Origin: Bin80 sp965116685
GTDB lineage: Bacteria; Bacteroidota; Rhodothermia; Rhodothermales; Bin80
DNA: 64,000 nt
Assembly (NCBI GenBank): GCA_965116685.1
Contig: OZ220707.1
Span: 1-64,000 of the forward strand
Direction of reading: 5' to 3'
The translations under genes and the position numbers were made by a program. Below are positions 46,459-55,826 of this stretch, piece after piece (positions within the stretch are counted from its first letter, which is position 1; each line of letters starts with the position of its first letter). A model generated the notes under the pieces. The model searched no databases. It saw only the letters and a program-made list of their open reading frames with translations, and was not told the origin of the DNA.

Positions 46459-46529
46459 AGATCCGGCGGTGCGTTATTTACGAGACAATTATGGTGTGAT
46501 GAACGCAGACGGGTTGAATATCGTCTTGG
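46459..46529 (+). pseudogene. AAA ATPase gene, part 2 of 3 (between IS and second intron)
   Basis: Seventy-one bases that encode VDPAVRYLRDNYGVMNADGL and NIVL in the phase required by part 1. They end at 46529, where the ORF-less intron begins. Joining to 47176 reads NIVLEAGRRFRSDYYKQR, a motif usual in this ATPase family. Confidence 0.8.
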
Positions 46530-47175
46530 GAGCGCCAGGCTAACTGGCAAAATGTAACGGGTGCAAGTCCCGTAGTATGAAGATGCAACCAATCACATAC
46601 TTCCTCGAGCCGTGCGTTGTGCCCCGCGAGGGTCACGACGAAGCGTCGGTAGAGGTGCGTGTGGCCGGAGCTATAGAGCATCGAAATCGTTATCGTCTGG
46701 GTCGCCGAGGCTGTCCAAGTGGTCGAAGGCAACATGTATGTCACCGCCATGGCGAGGCGGCATACAGGCCCACGGTGTCTAAGAACTCAGGGACATATGT
46801 ACGCATTTTGTCGGGACCTGTGAGGGCTCTATCCTGTCCTAAACGCAGAGTTGGGATCGCGCAGGGAAGGCGGAAGACGCCGAAGCCTGCGATGCACGGG
46901 ATGGAGCAGTCAGATGGGGACATAGTAGTGAAGAAGGCGGCGAACAAGGGGCGACCTGCGGAGTCGCTGGAGCGAAGGTCCCCACCCAAGGGGAAGCTGG
47001 GAGATCCGGGCTCACGCCATACACAGAGATGGATCAGTGAGTTTATGGGATCAATCGGCTACGGCAATTCTGCCGTTATGCACGCCGGTGCGACCCGAGG
47101 GAGGAGCCGGATGCGTTAACGCGCACGTCCGGATCTGTGCGGGGGGCCCGGAGCAATCCGGGTCCCTACCGCGAT
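46530..47175 (+). mobile_element. Group II intron with deleted maturase gene, inside the ATPase gene
   Basis: A 646-base relative of the intron at 43017. The 5' RNA domains, domain V (47104-47139) and domain VI (47140-47175) are kept, but the maturase is reduced to its first about 47 codons and the last few (GRSRMR). Removal of exactly 46530-47175 rejoins the ATPase frame. The 5' end reads GAGCGCC, with A in place of the conserved U at position 2, so splicing may be impaired. Domain VI shows paired base changes relative to the first intron, so it was under selection as RNA. Confidence 0.87.
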
Positions 47176-47462
47176 AAGCAGGGCGCCGATTTCGATCAGA
47201 TTACTACAAACAACGAGTAGATGATTTTCGTGGAGATCAGATCCGATGCCTGGCAAGCTCAATTGCGGGCACTCCACCAAGTGAACCTGTTGAGTATAAA
47301 GATATTATGTTATCACTTAAGGAGGAATATAGCGCCAGCGAGGCGGAGCAACTGTTTCAACGCTTTCGGGAAAAGGGGGTACTGTGGAAGTGGGGGATAG
47401 GGTATGCCGTTCCGATCCCCTCTATGCATAATTGGCTAGTGAATGAATACGCCCCTACCTAG
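47176..47462 (+). pseudogene. AAA ATPase gene, part 3 of 3 (C-terminal part)
   Basis: Encodes EAGRRFRSDYYKQRVDDF onward to NWLVNEYAPT and a stop at 47462, in phase with parts 1 and 2. The end with FRERGVLW-like sequence (FREKGVLWKWGIGYAVPIPS) is a small winged-helix-type domain. The restored gene of 1140 coding bases has no other defect visible, which suggests that the insertions are recent relative to its decay. Confidence 0.82.
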
Positions 47463-47794
47463 ATTCAATTTCCCCATCAGACGGTGTGGCTTCGTGGAAG
47501 GGAACAGGAGCAGAGATAGGGCGGTAAGTGCCCCATTTTCATCCAAATATAGGATGGTATTTCCTTGTCCGAAGTAGATATTTCCTCTCCACGCCGCTGA
47601 TAAACGAGCGGTATTCCCAGTAGAGGTGCTGGGCGGAGTGATTTGCTGGATGTATAATTTTTCTCCATTGGTCCATAAAAATCAGCCCCCCAGAATTCAG
47701 AACTGGTGATTACGACTCTGAGCCGTCCCCCTCAATATTCAGATATTGATATTAGTACGTAGTTTAGACCTTGGAGTCACGCAAGAACAGGACC
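47463..47794. other. Intergenic region before the BNR-repeat protein
   Basis: About 330 bases with no gene recognised. The downstream gene's promoter should be here; no exact TAnnTTTG box was found close to its start. Confidence 0.5.
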
Positions 47795-50700
47795 ATGTTA
47801 ATAAACAGGTACATTGCCATTCTGCTTTTCGGACTTGGCTATATATATTCGAATGCTACAGTTGAAGCACAGACTGCAGAGCTCTTTGACGATCTGGAGT
47901 TTCGCTATATCGGCCCATCACGTGGTGGGAGGGTAACCACGGTAACAGGGCATAGAGATACTCCCGAAACGTTTTATATGGGGGCAACGGGTGGAGGAGT
48001 CTGGAAAACCACAGACTATGGAGCAAGTTGGGAAAATATTTCCGATGGATATTTTGAAACCGGCTCCATTGGTTCCATTGATGTAGCCGACAGTAACCCC
48101 CAGATCATCTATGTGGGAACGGGCTCAGATGGGATTCGCAGCAATGTGATCATTGGCCGGGGGATGTACAAGTCCATGAATGGTGGCGAGTCGTGGATGC
48201 ATATTGGGCTTCGGGAGGCTGGGCAGATCGGTTCTGTCGTCATCCATCCCACCAATCCCGAGATGGTCTATGTGGCAGCATTAGGAAATCCATTTGGTCC
48301 AAACCCGGAGCGTGGCGTATTTAAGTCCATAGATGGCGGGGAAACCTGGGAGCATGTACTGTTTATTTCAGAGCAGACAGGGGCAGTAGATCTTGAGCTT
48401 GCACCGGAGAACCCAGATGTTATCTACGCTGCACTATGGCGGGCAGAACGCAAACCTTGGACGATCATCAGTGGAGATGATGGTTCTGAAAACGGTATTT
48501 ATGTTTCGCGTGATGCAGGTGAGACATGGTCCAAGAGCACGGATGGGTTACCCCAGGGGTTGATTGGAAAAATTGATTTTGCGGTAAGTCCTGCAGATCC
48601 CAGTCGGGTCTATGCACTGGTTGAGGCGGTCCCGGAAGAAGAAGGCCTCTACCGATCCAATGATATGGGGGTGACTTGGGATGTAATCAGCACGGAAGGT
48701 TACCTGATGACCCGTCCTTTTTATTATACGAATGTGGATGCGGACCCGACAGATGCGGATGTGGTCTGGGTCAATAATCTTGCGTTTTGGCGTTCAGAGA
48801 ATGGAGGGCAGGAGTGGACGAGAGTCAGAACCCCACATGGGGATAATCATGACATGTGGATCAATCCCGATGATCCGCTCATCATCGTTCAGTCAAACGA
48901 CGGCGGGGCCAACGTTACACGCGATGGCGGAAGAACATGGTCTACTCAGCATAATCAGCCCACAGCCGAACTCTATCAGGTTGATGTAGATGAACGGTTT
49001 CCATATTGGGCATATGCAGGGCAGCAGGATAATTCTACGGTTGCCGTTCCAAGCTTGCCGCCAGATTTTCGCCCAGGGGGAGCTACCGCATACTGGGAAG
49101 CAATTGGAGGATGTGAAACGGGACCGTCAGTCCCTCATCCGGTGAACCCCATGATCGTTTACAGCAATTGTAAGGGTACCTTTAGACGCTATAACCGTGC
49201 CACCGGGCAGCAGCAGGCCTATTATGTTGGGGGTGTCAACATGTATGGCGTGAATCCGCGTGAATTGCCGTACCGCTTCCAGCGCGTAGTCCCAATTGAA
49301 ATCTCCCCACATGATCCTAGTGTAATTTACCATGGATCACAGTTTGTGCATCGCACAACGGATGAGGGGCGAACATGGGAGACGATCAGCGATGACCTGA
49401 CTGCGTTCAGGCCCGAGCGTCAGGTGATCAGCGGTGGTCCAATTACGAGAGATATCACCGGGGAAGAACACTACAGCGCGCTCTATGTGATTGAGGTTTC
49501 TCCAATGAATGAGCAGGCCATCTGGACAGGAGCCAACGATGGGCCAGTGCATGTGACGCAGGACGGTGGACAGACATGGACCAATGTGACCCCACCTGAT
49601 ATGCCTCCCGAAGGGCGGATCCAGACCATTGATCCCTCGCCACACGTCGAGGGCAAGGCATATGTGGCTGGGTATCGGTATTTACTCGGAGATTTTGAAC
49701 CCTATATCTATCGGACGGACGATTTTGGGGCAACCTGGACGAGGTTGACGGACGGGACGAACGGGATCCCGGATGATTATCCAACACGCGTCATTCGAGA
49801 GGATCCGGGAAGAGAAGGACTACTCTATGCAGGAACGGAATTTGGACTGTTTATCTCATTTGATGATGGCAGGACTTGGGAGAAATTCCAGCAGGAACTG
49901 CCCGTCACGCCAATCACGGACCTGAAAGTTCATCGTGAGGATCTGGTCTTGTCAACCATGGGCCGGGGATTCTGGATTCTGGATAATATCACCGCGCTGC
50001 ATCATATCACCTCAGACATCATAAATTCCGATGTGCACCTGTTTCCGATACGTGATACATATCGGGCACGGTATTCTTCAAGTTCCGGTGGTGGTACTGC
50101 ACCTACCTACCCCCGATCAGGTGTGGTCATTGATTACTACTTCAAAGAGGAGCAGACGAGGGAAGTAACATTGGAGATTTTAAATGATAAAGGAACGATC
50201 ATTCGTACGGTTGAAGCTGAGGAGTTTCAACCCGAGTTAGCCGTAGCTCAGGGAATGCGTGCTTCTCCGCGACCGCGTGCTCCCGGGTCTGTGCTCGAGC
50301 GTGCTCCAGGTGTGAACAGATATACATGGGATATGCGTCACTCGGGATTGAGTGCGCCCGGCCTTCGGAATCTTCAAGGGCCATTGGTTCCGCCAGGCAC
50401 TTATCAAGTGCGTCTGAACGTGGATGGAGAAACCTTCACTCAGGAAGCCGTACTTCGGATTGATCCACGTGTAGCTATGGATAACGTTGGAGAGAGCGAC
50501 CTCCAGGCACAGTTTGAATTCGGGATGGAGCTCATGAAGACCCGTGGTGATGCTGCAGCTGCACTTCAACGGATTGATGCACTCATCGAAGATGCTACGG
50601 ATGAAGCTACAGCGGAGACCGTAAAGCAGTTGCGAGCACTGCTCGTGACTGCGACCGGAGACAGTTACCCTCAGCCCATGCTGATAGATCAGTTGAGATA

Positions 50701-50815
50701 TCTTGCCGGCTTTACATCCCAGGGGGATTTTCGCCCTGGAAAAGATGCATATGAACGCCTTGCACAGTTGCAGAGTGATCTTGCTGCGATCATTCAACAA
50801 CTGGGTGAACGGTAA
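47795..50815 (+). CDS. Large secreted beta-propeller protein with BNR/VPS10-like repeats
   Basis: A 1006-residue exported protein. The ATG at 47795 starts a signal peptide (MLINRYIAILLFGLGYIY, cleavage near VEAQ). It carries repeated Asp-box motifs such as TTDYGASWENI, SMNGGESWMHI, SIDGGETWEHV, SRDAGETWSKS and SFDDGRTWEKF across residues 50-720, forming one or two propellers as in sortilin-like glycosyl hydrolase-annotated proteins. The C-terminal 270 residues are a beta-sandwich plus helical tail. Such proteins are common in Bacteroidota and Gemmatimonadota; catalytic activity is unproven. Confidence 0.85.
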   Translation: MLINRYIAILLFGLGYIYSNATVEAQTAELFDDLEFRYIGPSRGGRVTTVTGHRDTPETFYMGATGGGVWKTTDYGASWENISDGYFETGSIGSIDVADSNPQIIYVGTGSDGIRSNVIIGRGMYKSMNGGESWMHIGLREAGQIGSVVIHPTNPEMVYVAALGNPFGPNPERGVFKSIDGGETWEHVLFISEQTGAVDLELAPENPDVIYAALWRAERKPWTIISGDDGSENGIYVSRDAGETWSKSTDGLPQGLIGKIDFAVSPADPSRVYALVEAVPEEEGLYRSNDMGVTWDVISTEGYLMTRPFYYTNVDADPTDADVVWVNNLAFWRSENGGQEWTRVRTPHGDNHDMWINPDDPLIIVQSNDGGANVTRDGGRTWSTQHNQPTAELYQVDVDERFPYWAYAGQQDNSTVAVPSLPPDFRPGGATAYWEAIGGCETGPSVPHPVNPMIVYSNCKGTFRRYNRATGQQQAYYVGGVNMYGVNPRELPYRFQRVVPIEISPHDPSVIYHGSQFVHRTTDEGRTWETISDDLTAFRPERQVISGGPITRDITGEEHYSALYVIEVSPMNEQAIWTGANDGPVHVTQDGGQTWTNVTPPDMPPEGRIQTIDPSPHVEGKAYVAGYRYLLGDFEPYIYRTDDFGATWTRLTDGTNGIPDDYPTRVIREDPGREGLLYAGTEFGLFISFDDGRTWEKFQQELPVTPITDLKVHREDLVLSTMGRGFWILDNITALHHITSDIINSDVHLFPIRDTYRARYSSSSGGGTAPTYPRSGVVIDYYFKEEQTREVTLEILNDKGTIIRTVEAEEFQPELAVAQGMRASPRPRAPGSVLERAPGVNRYTWDMRHSGLSAPGLRNLQGPLVPPGTYQVRLNVDGETFTQEAVLRIDPRVAMDNVGESDLQAQFEFGMELMKTRGDAAAALQRIDALIEDATDEATAETVKQLRALLVTATGDSYPQPMLIDQLRYLAGFTSQGDFRPGKDAYERLAQLQSDLAAIIQQLGER

Positions 50816-50931
50816 GGAGAACCGGGGTTGATTTAAAAATCAGGACTGGACTGCTCAACCGCTTCGGGCTGATATGATCACTCGGACGAGCATTGGCGTG
50901 TAAGACTTGCAGAGATTATCGTTACTCCGAG

Positions 50932-51987
50932 ATGATAGACACTACTGCGATCCTTGGAGCCGAGGCAGTTGATCTACTTCAGCATCGGTGCCAGCACGTA
51001 CCGGCCTCCCTGATCAGATTTCCTAGACCTGATTTCTTAGAGACGGCTGCAACCATTTCTGATCGCCCTCCGCATGTACTGAGATCACTCCAGAGATTGT
51101 ATGGAGCGGGGCGTTTAGCCGGGACCGGGTATTTGAGCCTACTTCCTGTAGATCACGGGGTTGCACACACCGCAGGGATGGTCTTTGCCTCCAATCCCGT
51201 ATATCTGGATCCGACAGCAATTGTTGATCTGGCAGAACAGGGAGGTAGCAGTGGGCTTGTGACCACATACGGAGTTCTTGGGATGGTGGCCAGGGCAGCT
51301 CGCAGAGATTTACCGCTCGTTCTAAAGTTGAATCATGACAATCAGTTCACCTGGCCTGCACGTTATGAGAATATTCTGTTCGGCCACGTCCATGAAGCCG
51401 CGGAGATCGGCTGTGTAGCGGTTGCGGCTACCGTGTATTTTGGCGGCCCCAACGCCCGCATGGAGTTGCAATTGGTGTCAGGATTGTTTACGGAAGCACA
51501 CAGGTTGGGAATGGCCACGATATTGTTTAGCTATTTACATCCCACAGCACTTCAAAAAGGTGGGGATGAGATCATTTATTCGGCGGACCTCACGGCGGAA
51601 GCAAACCATCAGGCCGTAACGGTGCAAGCAGATCTGATCAAGCAGAAGCAACCATTATGGACGGGAGGGGCAAACGCTCTGGGGGCTGATTATGGGCCTA
51701 TGGATACGCGAATGTCCCAAGAGTTGTGCTCATCGCACCCCATTGATCTAACGAGATATCAGGTTCTGGCCTGCTATGCTGGCGGCATAGGCTTAATCCA
51801 TTCGGGAGGGGCCAAGGGGGAGGATGATCTGGTGCAGTCGGTGCGGGCAGCTGTGATCAATAAGCGGGGTGGGGGAGTCGGCCTTATTGCAGGTCGCAAA
51901 GTATTCCAGAAGCCCTTGGCGGAAGGAGTTCAGCTTCTGCATGCAATTCAGGATGTTTATCGAAACCCTGATGTAACCGTGGCTTAA
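50932..51987 (+). CDS. Class I fructose-bisphosphate aldolase (FbaB/DhnA type)
   Basis: A 351-residue TIM-barrel aldolase. The segment LLPVDHGVAHTAG near residue 80, LVLKLNHDN, VGC-type VAVAATVYFGG and the phosphate-binding C-terminus (GLIHSGGAKGEDD) match the bacterial/archaeal class I aldolase family, which uses a Schiff-base Lys. It cleaves fructose 1,6-bisphosphate; relatives act on other ketose phosphates. The ATG at 50932 gives the usual length. In view of the iolC-like kinase in the window, cleavage of a deoxy-keto-sugar phosphate is a possible alternative. Confidence 0.87.
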   Translation: MIDTTAILGAEAVDLLQHRCQHVPASLIRFPRPDFLETAATISDRPPHVLRSLQRLYGAGRLAGTGYLSLLPVDHGVAHTAGMVFASNPVYLDPTAIVDLAEQGGSSGLVTTYGVLGMVARAARRDLPLVLKLNHDNQFTWPARYENILFGHVHEAAEIGCVAVAATVYFGGPNARMELQLVSGLFTEAHRLGMATILFSYLHPTALQKGGDEIIYSADLTAEANHQAVTVQADLIKQKQPLWTGGANALGADYGPMDTRMSQELCSSHPIDLTRYQVLACYAGGIGLIHSGGAKGEDDLVQSVRAAVINKRGGGVGLIAGRKVFQKPLAEGVQLLHAIQDVYRNPDVTVA

Positions 51988-52031
51988 GTGCTGAGAACGA
52001 TCACGATGCAAGTCAGCACCGGAGCCGGATA

Positions 52032-52511
52032 TTACTGTGATTGTGCGTTGATCATCTCCACAACCGTGCCCAGAAGATCATTGGGTACAGGCACAGTTAG
52101 ATGGTATTGAACGATTCTCCATGTATCGCCTTCTAAAACTAGCGCTCCAGTTCCGCGAACCTCACCGTACTTCTCGTTGAGCAGAACCTCATCAAACCAT
52201 GCGGCCCCACCGTCGGCACCTACATATACATAGCGTTCCTGCGGAACATACGTCCATCCACGCCCGGCACTGAAATGAGGTTCAGCATACCCTTGAAATT
52301 CAGATTTTGTCCATCGTTCGGTCATATCGGTCCCCAGGAAAATACTTTCTTCCGCGAGGTGTCCAAAATATCGTTCGTAATCGGCCTCGGAGGCGGCGAG
52401 ATGAAAATCATCAAGTACTGCTTCAATGTCAGAGTGCTGTGCGCTTGCGCTTGATACGGTAATCAAGCCAAAGAGAAGGAGAATGGGGAAAAGTCGAGTC
52501 ATGGAAGTCAT
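52032..52511 (-). CDS. Secreted NTF2-like (SnoaL/DUF4440) protein
   Basis: A 159-residue protein with a signal peptide (MTRLFPILLLFGLITVSSA after two possible start Mets). The mature part has the NTF2-fold pattern: HLAASEADYERYFGHLAEESIFLGTDMTERWTKSEF and the closing VQYHLTVPVPN. Such proteins are small cone-shaped ligand binders or isomerases. Its start overlaps the stop of the upstream GMC oxidoreductase by four bases, so it is the last gene of that unit. Ligand unknown. Confidence 0.82.
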   Translation of the reverse strand: MTSMTRLFPILLLFGLITVSSASAQHSDIEAVLDDFHLAASEADYERYFGHLAEESIFLGTDMTERWTKSEFQGYAEPHFSAGRGWTYVPQERYVYVGADGGAAWFDEVLLNEKYGEVRGTGALVLEGDTWRIVQYHLTVPVPNDLLGTVVEMINAQSQ

Positions 52512-53974
52512 TTGATCATATGGTCGGCAACCCGAAGTGCCTGGGCTGCAATTGTAAGTGCTGGGTTCATGGCTCCAGAGGATGGAAAAAATGATGCATC
52601 GACAACCCGCAAGTTCGGAAGTTCATGCATTCGGCAATAGGGGTCCAATACGCTGTTCGCTGGGTCATTGCCCATTTTCAAGGTGCCGCACTGGTGCGAG
52701 TTGGTTTCAATTCCCATCTGTTGACTGAATGTGATTGGATATCCGGCTCGTTGTAACATGCGGCGTGCCCGCTTTAATAATTGCCGGTGGGCAGTTAGGT
52801 TATTTGGCTTCCAGTGAATTCGTATACGACCTTCGGATGTCAGTGAAACATGATTATTCGGGTCGGGCAGATCCTCGCTCATGACCCACCATTCGATACT
52901 TCGGTTTGCCAGATATTTCAGTAGGGGCAGAGGCGCATTTGGTCGGGCGGACTTGAGCATGGATGCCTGCACTTTGCCAATCATCTGGAGATTCCCCATA
53001 GGCCAGGGCCACTCATCTGCCCCAAGGTACCAATCATTGATCGAAAGTGTTTTCTGAAAGGTTGTTGTATTGCGTTCCCATGGACGGATTGCCATCAATG
53101 CGCTGTTATTGTGCACCATGTAGTTGCGTCCAATCATACCGGAGGGATCTGGAATCCCATCAGATCTAAGAAGCAGTACTGCAGAATTCACCGCACCACA
53201 GCTGAGTACATAGGTGCTGGCTCGAATGGTTTTCAATTCACCTTTGTGGTCTAACTCTAATGAATCAACAGCGCCACTGCGTATCACAACTCGATGGACC
53301 TTTGCGTTTGTCCATAGGGTGACATTTGGATGGTCAATAGCTGGGCGGACAGCACATACCTCAGCATCCGATTTTGCATGAACTCTACAGGGAAACCCAT
53401 CACATGTGTGGCAGCGCAGGCATCGATTCCCCAGATCAATTCCGAGAGGTAAATGAAACGGATTCAGGCCCTGCTTCTGGAAGGAAGCCGCGAGGCGGGC
53501 GATTTGCGGCTCATGCGGTACCACGTTGTGTGGATAGTCTTCCGAACGCGGGGATTCGGTAGGATCATCACCAGGATTTCCATGGACATGGTACAGCTTT
53601 TCAGCACGGCAGTAGTAGGCCTCCAGTTCATCATAAGTGACCGGCCAGCCGGGGCTCGTACCACTCTCATGTTCCAGTTCACTGAAATCTTCCTGCCGGA
53701 ATCTGGGCAGAGCTGCTCCATAAACTTTCGAGTTGCCTCCGATACAATAATGCAGGCCAGGCTTGAAGGTCTGGCCATCTGCAGTCTCCCAGACTTCGTT
53801 TGCCTTGTAACGATTCTCCCCAAAGACAGCTTTTGGGCTCCAATTCTCAGGCTCCTGGGGAAGAAAATCCCCACGCTCAATCAGCAGAATGCGTGCGCCG
53901 CTGTCACGCAGTCCCCAAGCCAGCGTACCTCCACCGATTCCAGTTCCGACAATGATAATATCAAAATCTGCCAT
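52508..53974 (-). CDS. GMC-family oxidoreductase
   Basis: A 488-residue FAD enzyme. The dinucleotide motif GTGIGGGTLAWGL is at residues 11-23, and the C-terminal GMC signature around NSHQCGTLKMG (active-site His) and AMNPALTIAAQALRVAD is intact. A Cys-rich stretch (NRCLRCHTCDGFPCRVHAK) in the middle is typical of the branch that includes gluconate and cellobiose-type dehydrogenases using a cytochrome or quinone acceptor. It presumably oxidises an alcohol or sugar taken up by the neighbouring ABC importer. No export signal is seen. Confidence 0.85.
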   Translation of the reverse strand: MADFDIIIVGTGIGGGTLAWGLRDSGARILLIERGDFLPQEPENWSPKAVFGENRYKANEVWETADGQTFKPGLHYCIGGNSKVYGAALPRFRQEDFSELEHESGTSPGWPVTYDELEAYYCRAEKLYHVHGNPGDDPTESPRSEDYPHNVVPHEPQIARLAASFQKQGLNPFHLPLGIDLGNRCLRCHTCDGFPCRVHAKSDAEVCAVRPAIDHPNVTLWTNAKVHRVVIRSGAVDSLELDHKGELKTIRASTYVLSCGAVNSAVLLLRSDGIPDPSGMIGRNYMVHNNSALMAIRPWERNTTTFQKTLSINDWYLGADEWPWPMGNLQMIGKVQASMLKSARPNAPLPLLKYLANRSIEWWVMSEDLPDPNNHVSLTSEGRIRIHWKPNNLTAHRQLLKRARRMLQRAGYPITFSQQMGIETNSHQCGTLKMGNDPANSVLDPYCRMHELPNLRVVDASFFPSSGAMNPALTIAAQALRVADHMIK

Positions 53975-54018
53975 AGCTTGATCCCCCGTGAATTATCTCC
54001 CACTGGTAAACAAATATA

Positions 54019-54834
54019 TCATGCCTTGACTGCTCCAGAAACTAGCCCCCGTACAAAGAGCCTGCCCAGGCCAATATAAACAAGGGCAGTAGGCAGGGCA
54101 GCTACGATTGCACCTGCCATAACAACGTTCCAATCCACAGAAAAAGATCCAGATAGATTGTTCAGTGCAATCGTTACCGGTTGAGACTGGGGGTTTGGGA
54201 CGACTGTGATTCCAAAAAGAAAGTCATTCCAAATGTTGGTGAACTGGAATATTAGTGCAACAGCAAACGCGGGCAAAGACAGGGGGAGGATGACGCGCCA
54301 GAAAACCCCAATGATGCCAGCTCCGTCAACGGTTGCTGCTTCCACGATAGAGCCGGGAATATTGATATAAAAATTCCTGAAAATGAGTGTCGTTACAGAA
54401 ACTCCGTAAACGACATGAGTGAGGACCAGCCCAGGAAGTGTGCCATACAGGTCAATCCATTGGAGAAAACGTACCAGGGGAAGCAGGATGGCCTGATAGG
54501 GGATAAAGAAACCAAAAAGCAATAGAGCGAAAAGAATCTCGGATCCACGAAAGCGCCATTTCGAGAAAATGTAACCATTCAGTGCCCCAATGATCGACGA
54601 TAAGAGGGCCGCGGGAATCACCATGACAAGACTATTCTTCAAGTTGGGAGAAAGCATGCTCCACGCCTCGATAAACCCTTCTGCGGAGATCCGGCTGGGA
54701 AGCTGCCACATCGTTGCCAGGCTGACACTGGATGCATCCCTAAAACTGTTGACGAGCATCACATAAATCGGCAGCAGGTACAGAATCACGGCAAGCCCCA
54801 ACCCAAACCAGAGAAGTCCGCGTTTAAAACTCAT
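54019..54834 (-). CDS. ABC sugar transporter permease (MalG/UgpE type)
   Basis: A 271-residue inner-membrane permease with six hydrophobic segments. The EAA loop reads EAATVDGAGIIGVFWRVILP (about residues 165-184), which contacts the ATPase. It pairs with the MalF-type permease encoded just upstream, overlapping by four bases. No ATPase gene is in the cluster, so the importer must borrow one encoded elsewhere, as many CUT1 systems do. Confidence 0.92.
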   Translation of the reverse strand: MSFKRGLLWFGLGLAVILYLLPIYVMLVNSFRDASSVSLATMWQLPSRISAEGFIEAWSMLSPNLKNSLVMVIPAALLSSIIGALNGYIFSKWRFRGSEILFALLLFGFFIPYQAILLPLVRFLQWIDLYGTLPGLVLTHVVYGVSVTTLIFRNFYINIPGSIVEAATVDGAGIIGVFWRVILPLSLPAFAVALIFQFTNIWNDFLFGITVVPNPQSQPVTIALNNLSGSFSVDWNVVMAGAIVAALPTALVYIGLGRLFVRGLVSGAVKA

Positions 54835-55823
54835 GATTCACGGTTTTTGAATGTATGGACGAGATAAGGGACAATGATCAAAGAAGATGCAACCAACATC
54901 ACGATCGAAGCAGCAGCTCCAAGGTTATAACGGGCCGCTTTGAACATCATTTCAAACACGAAAATTGCCGGGACATCGGTAGCGAAGCCCGGTCCAACCC
55001 CCGACATGGCAAAAACCAGGTCAAAAATCTTCAGTGAAACGTGCAGCAGAATAATAATGATGGAGATTGTGATGGGATTCAGCATGGGAATGATCACGGA
55101 CCGGTATAGCCTCAACTCTCCTGCACCATCAATACGGGCAGCATCTCTGATTTGAGGGCTGATGCCACCAAGTCCCCCGAGATACATAGCCATGACAAAT
55201 CCGGATAACTGCCAGGTCGCGGCAATGGCTACCGGGATAAGTGCCACCGGAATTCCCCATTCAATCTGAAAATCCATGCCCCCCGGCCAAATTTGCGACA
55301 GCAGTTGATTGACCGAAAAAACAACTGCAGGGTCCGTTGTCCAGCCAGGAGCCAGAGGACTCATGCCAGCCGCTTCCAGAGCCTGGTTGATTCCAAGAAA
55401 GTCGAAGAACAGGTTGATCCCAGTCTCAGGGTTGAAAATCCATCGCCACACAACCCCGGTTACGATAAAGGACAGAGCATAGGGGAATAGAAACGTATTA
55501 CGAAAGAACCCCTTTCCGGCAATTTGGCGGTCCAGTAGAATTGCGAGCCCAAGGCCAATGCTGATTGCCAGACCAATAAAAAGCACCGTGAATACAAGTG
55601 TATTCCTTAGATCCGCCTGGAAGCGTGGCATCGCCAACATATCTGCATACGTTTGCCAAAGCGGGTCACGCAGAGACAAATCTACCGCAAGAGTACGCCA
55701 GTTTGTGAGCGAGAAAAAGAAGCTTGTTCCGATAAACCCATAGACAAAGATGGCCGTCAATAGAAGTGATGGCAGCAGGATGAGAAGTCCTTTATGTCGG
55801 GACAGCCAGCGTGTATGGATCAT
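54831..55823 (-). CDS. ABC sugar transporter permease (MalF/UgpA type)
   Basis: A 330-residue permease with an extra N-terminal helix and a long periplasmic loop, typical of MalF-like CUT1 subunits. The EAA loop appears as RDAARIDGAGELRLYRSVII. It forms the translocation path with the MalG-like protein. It lies three bases downstream of the binding-protein gene and overlaps the next by four bases, so all three are one unit. Confidence 0.92.
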   Translation of the reverse strand: MIHTRWLSRHKGLLILLPSLLLTAIFVYGFIGTSFFFSLTNWRTLAVDLSLRDPLWQTYADMLAMPRFQADLRNTLVFTVLFIGLAISIGLGLAILLDRQIAGKGFFRNTFLFPYALSFIVTGVVWRWIFNPETGINLFFDFLGINQALEAAGMSPLAPGWTTDPAVVFSVNQLLSQIWPGGMDFQIEWGIPVALIPVAIAATWQLSGFVMAMYLGGLGGISPQIRDAARIDGAGELRLYRSVIIPMLNPITISIIIILLHVSLKIFDLVFAMSGVGPGFATDVPAIFVFEMMFKAARYNLGAAASIVMLVASSLIIVPYLVHTFKNRES

Positions 55824-55826
55824 ACG

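Noticed and set aside
46577..47119. 180-codon frame in the second intron as a protein gene
   Set aside because: Most of it reads through intron RNA domains; only the remnant maturase N- and C-terminal codons are meaningful.
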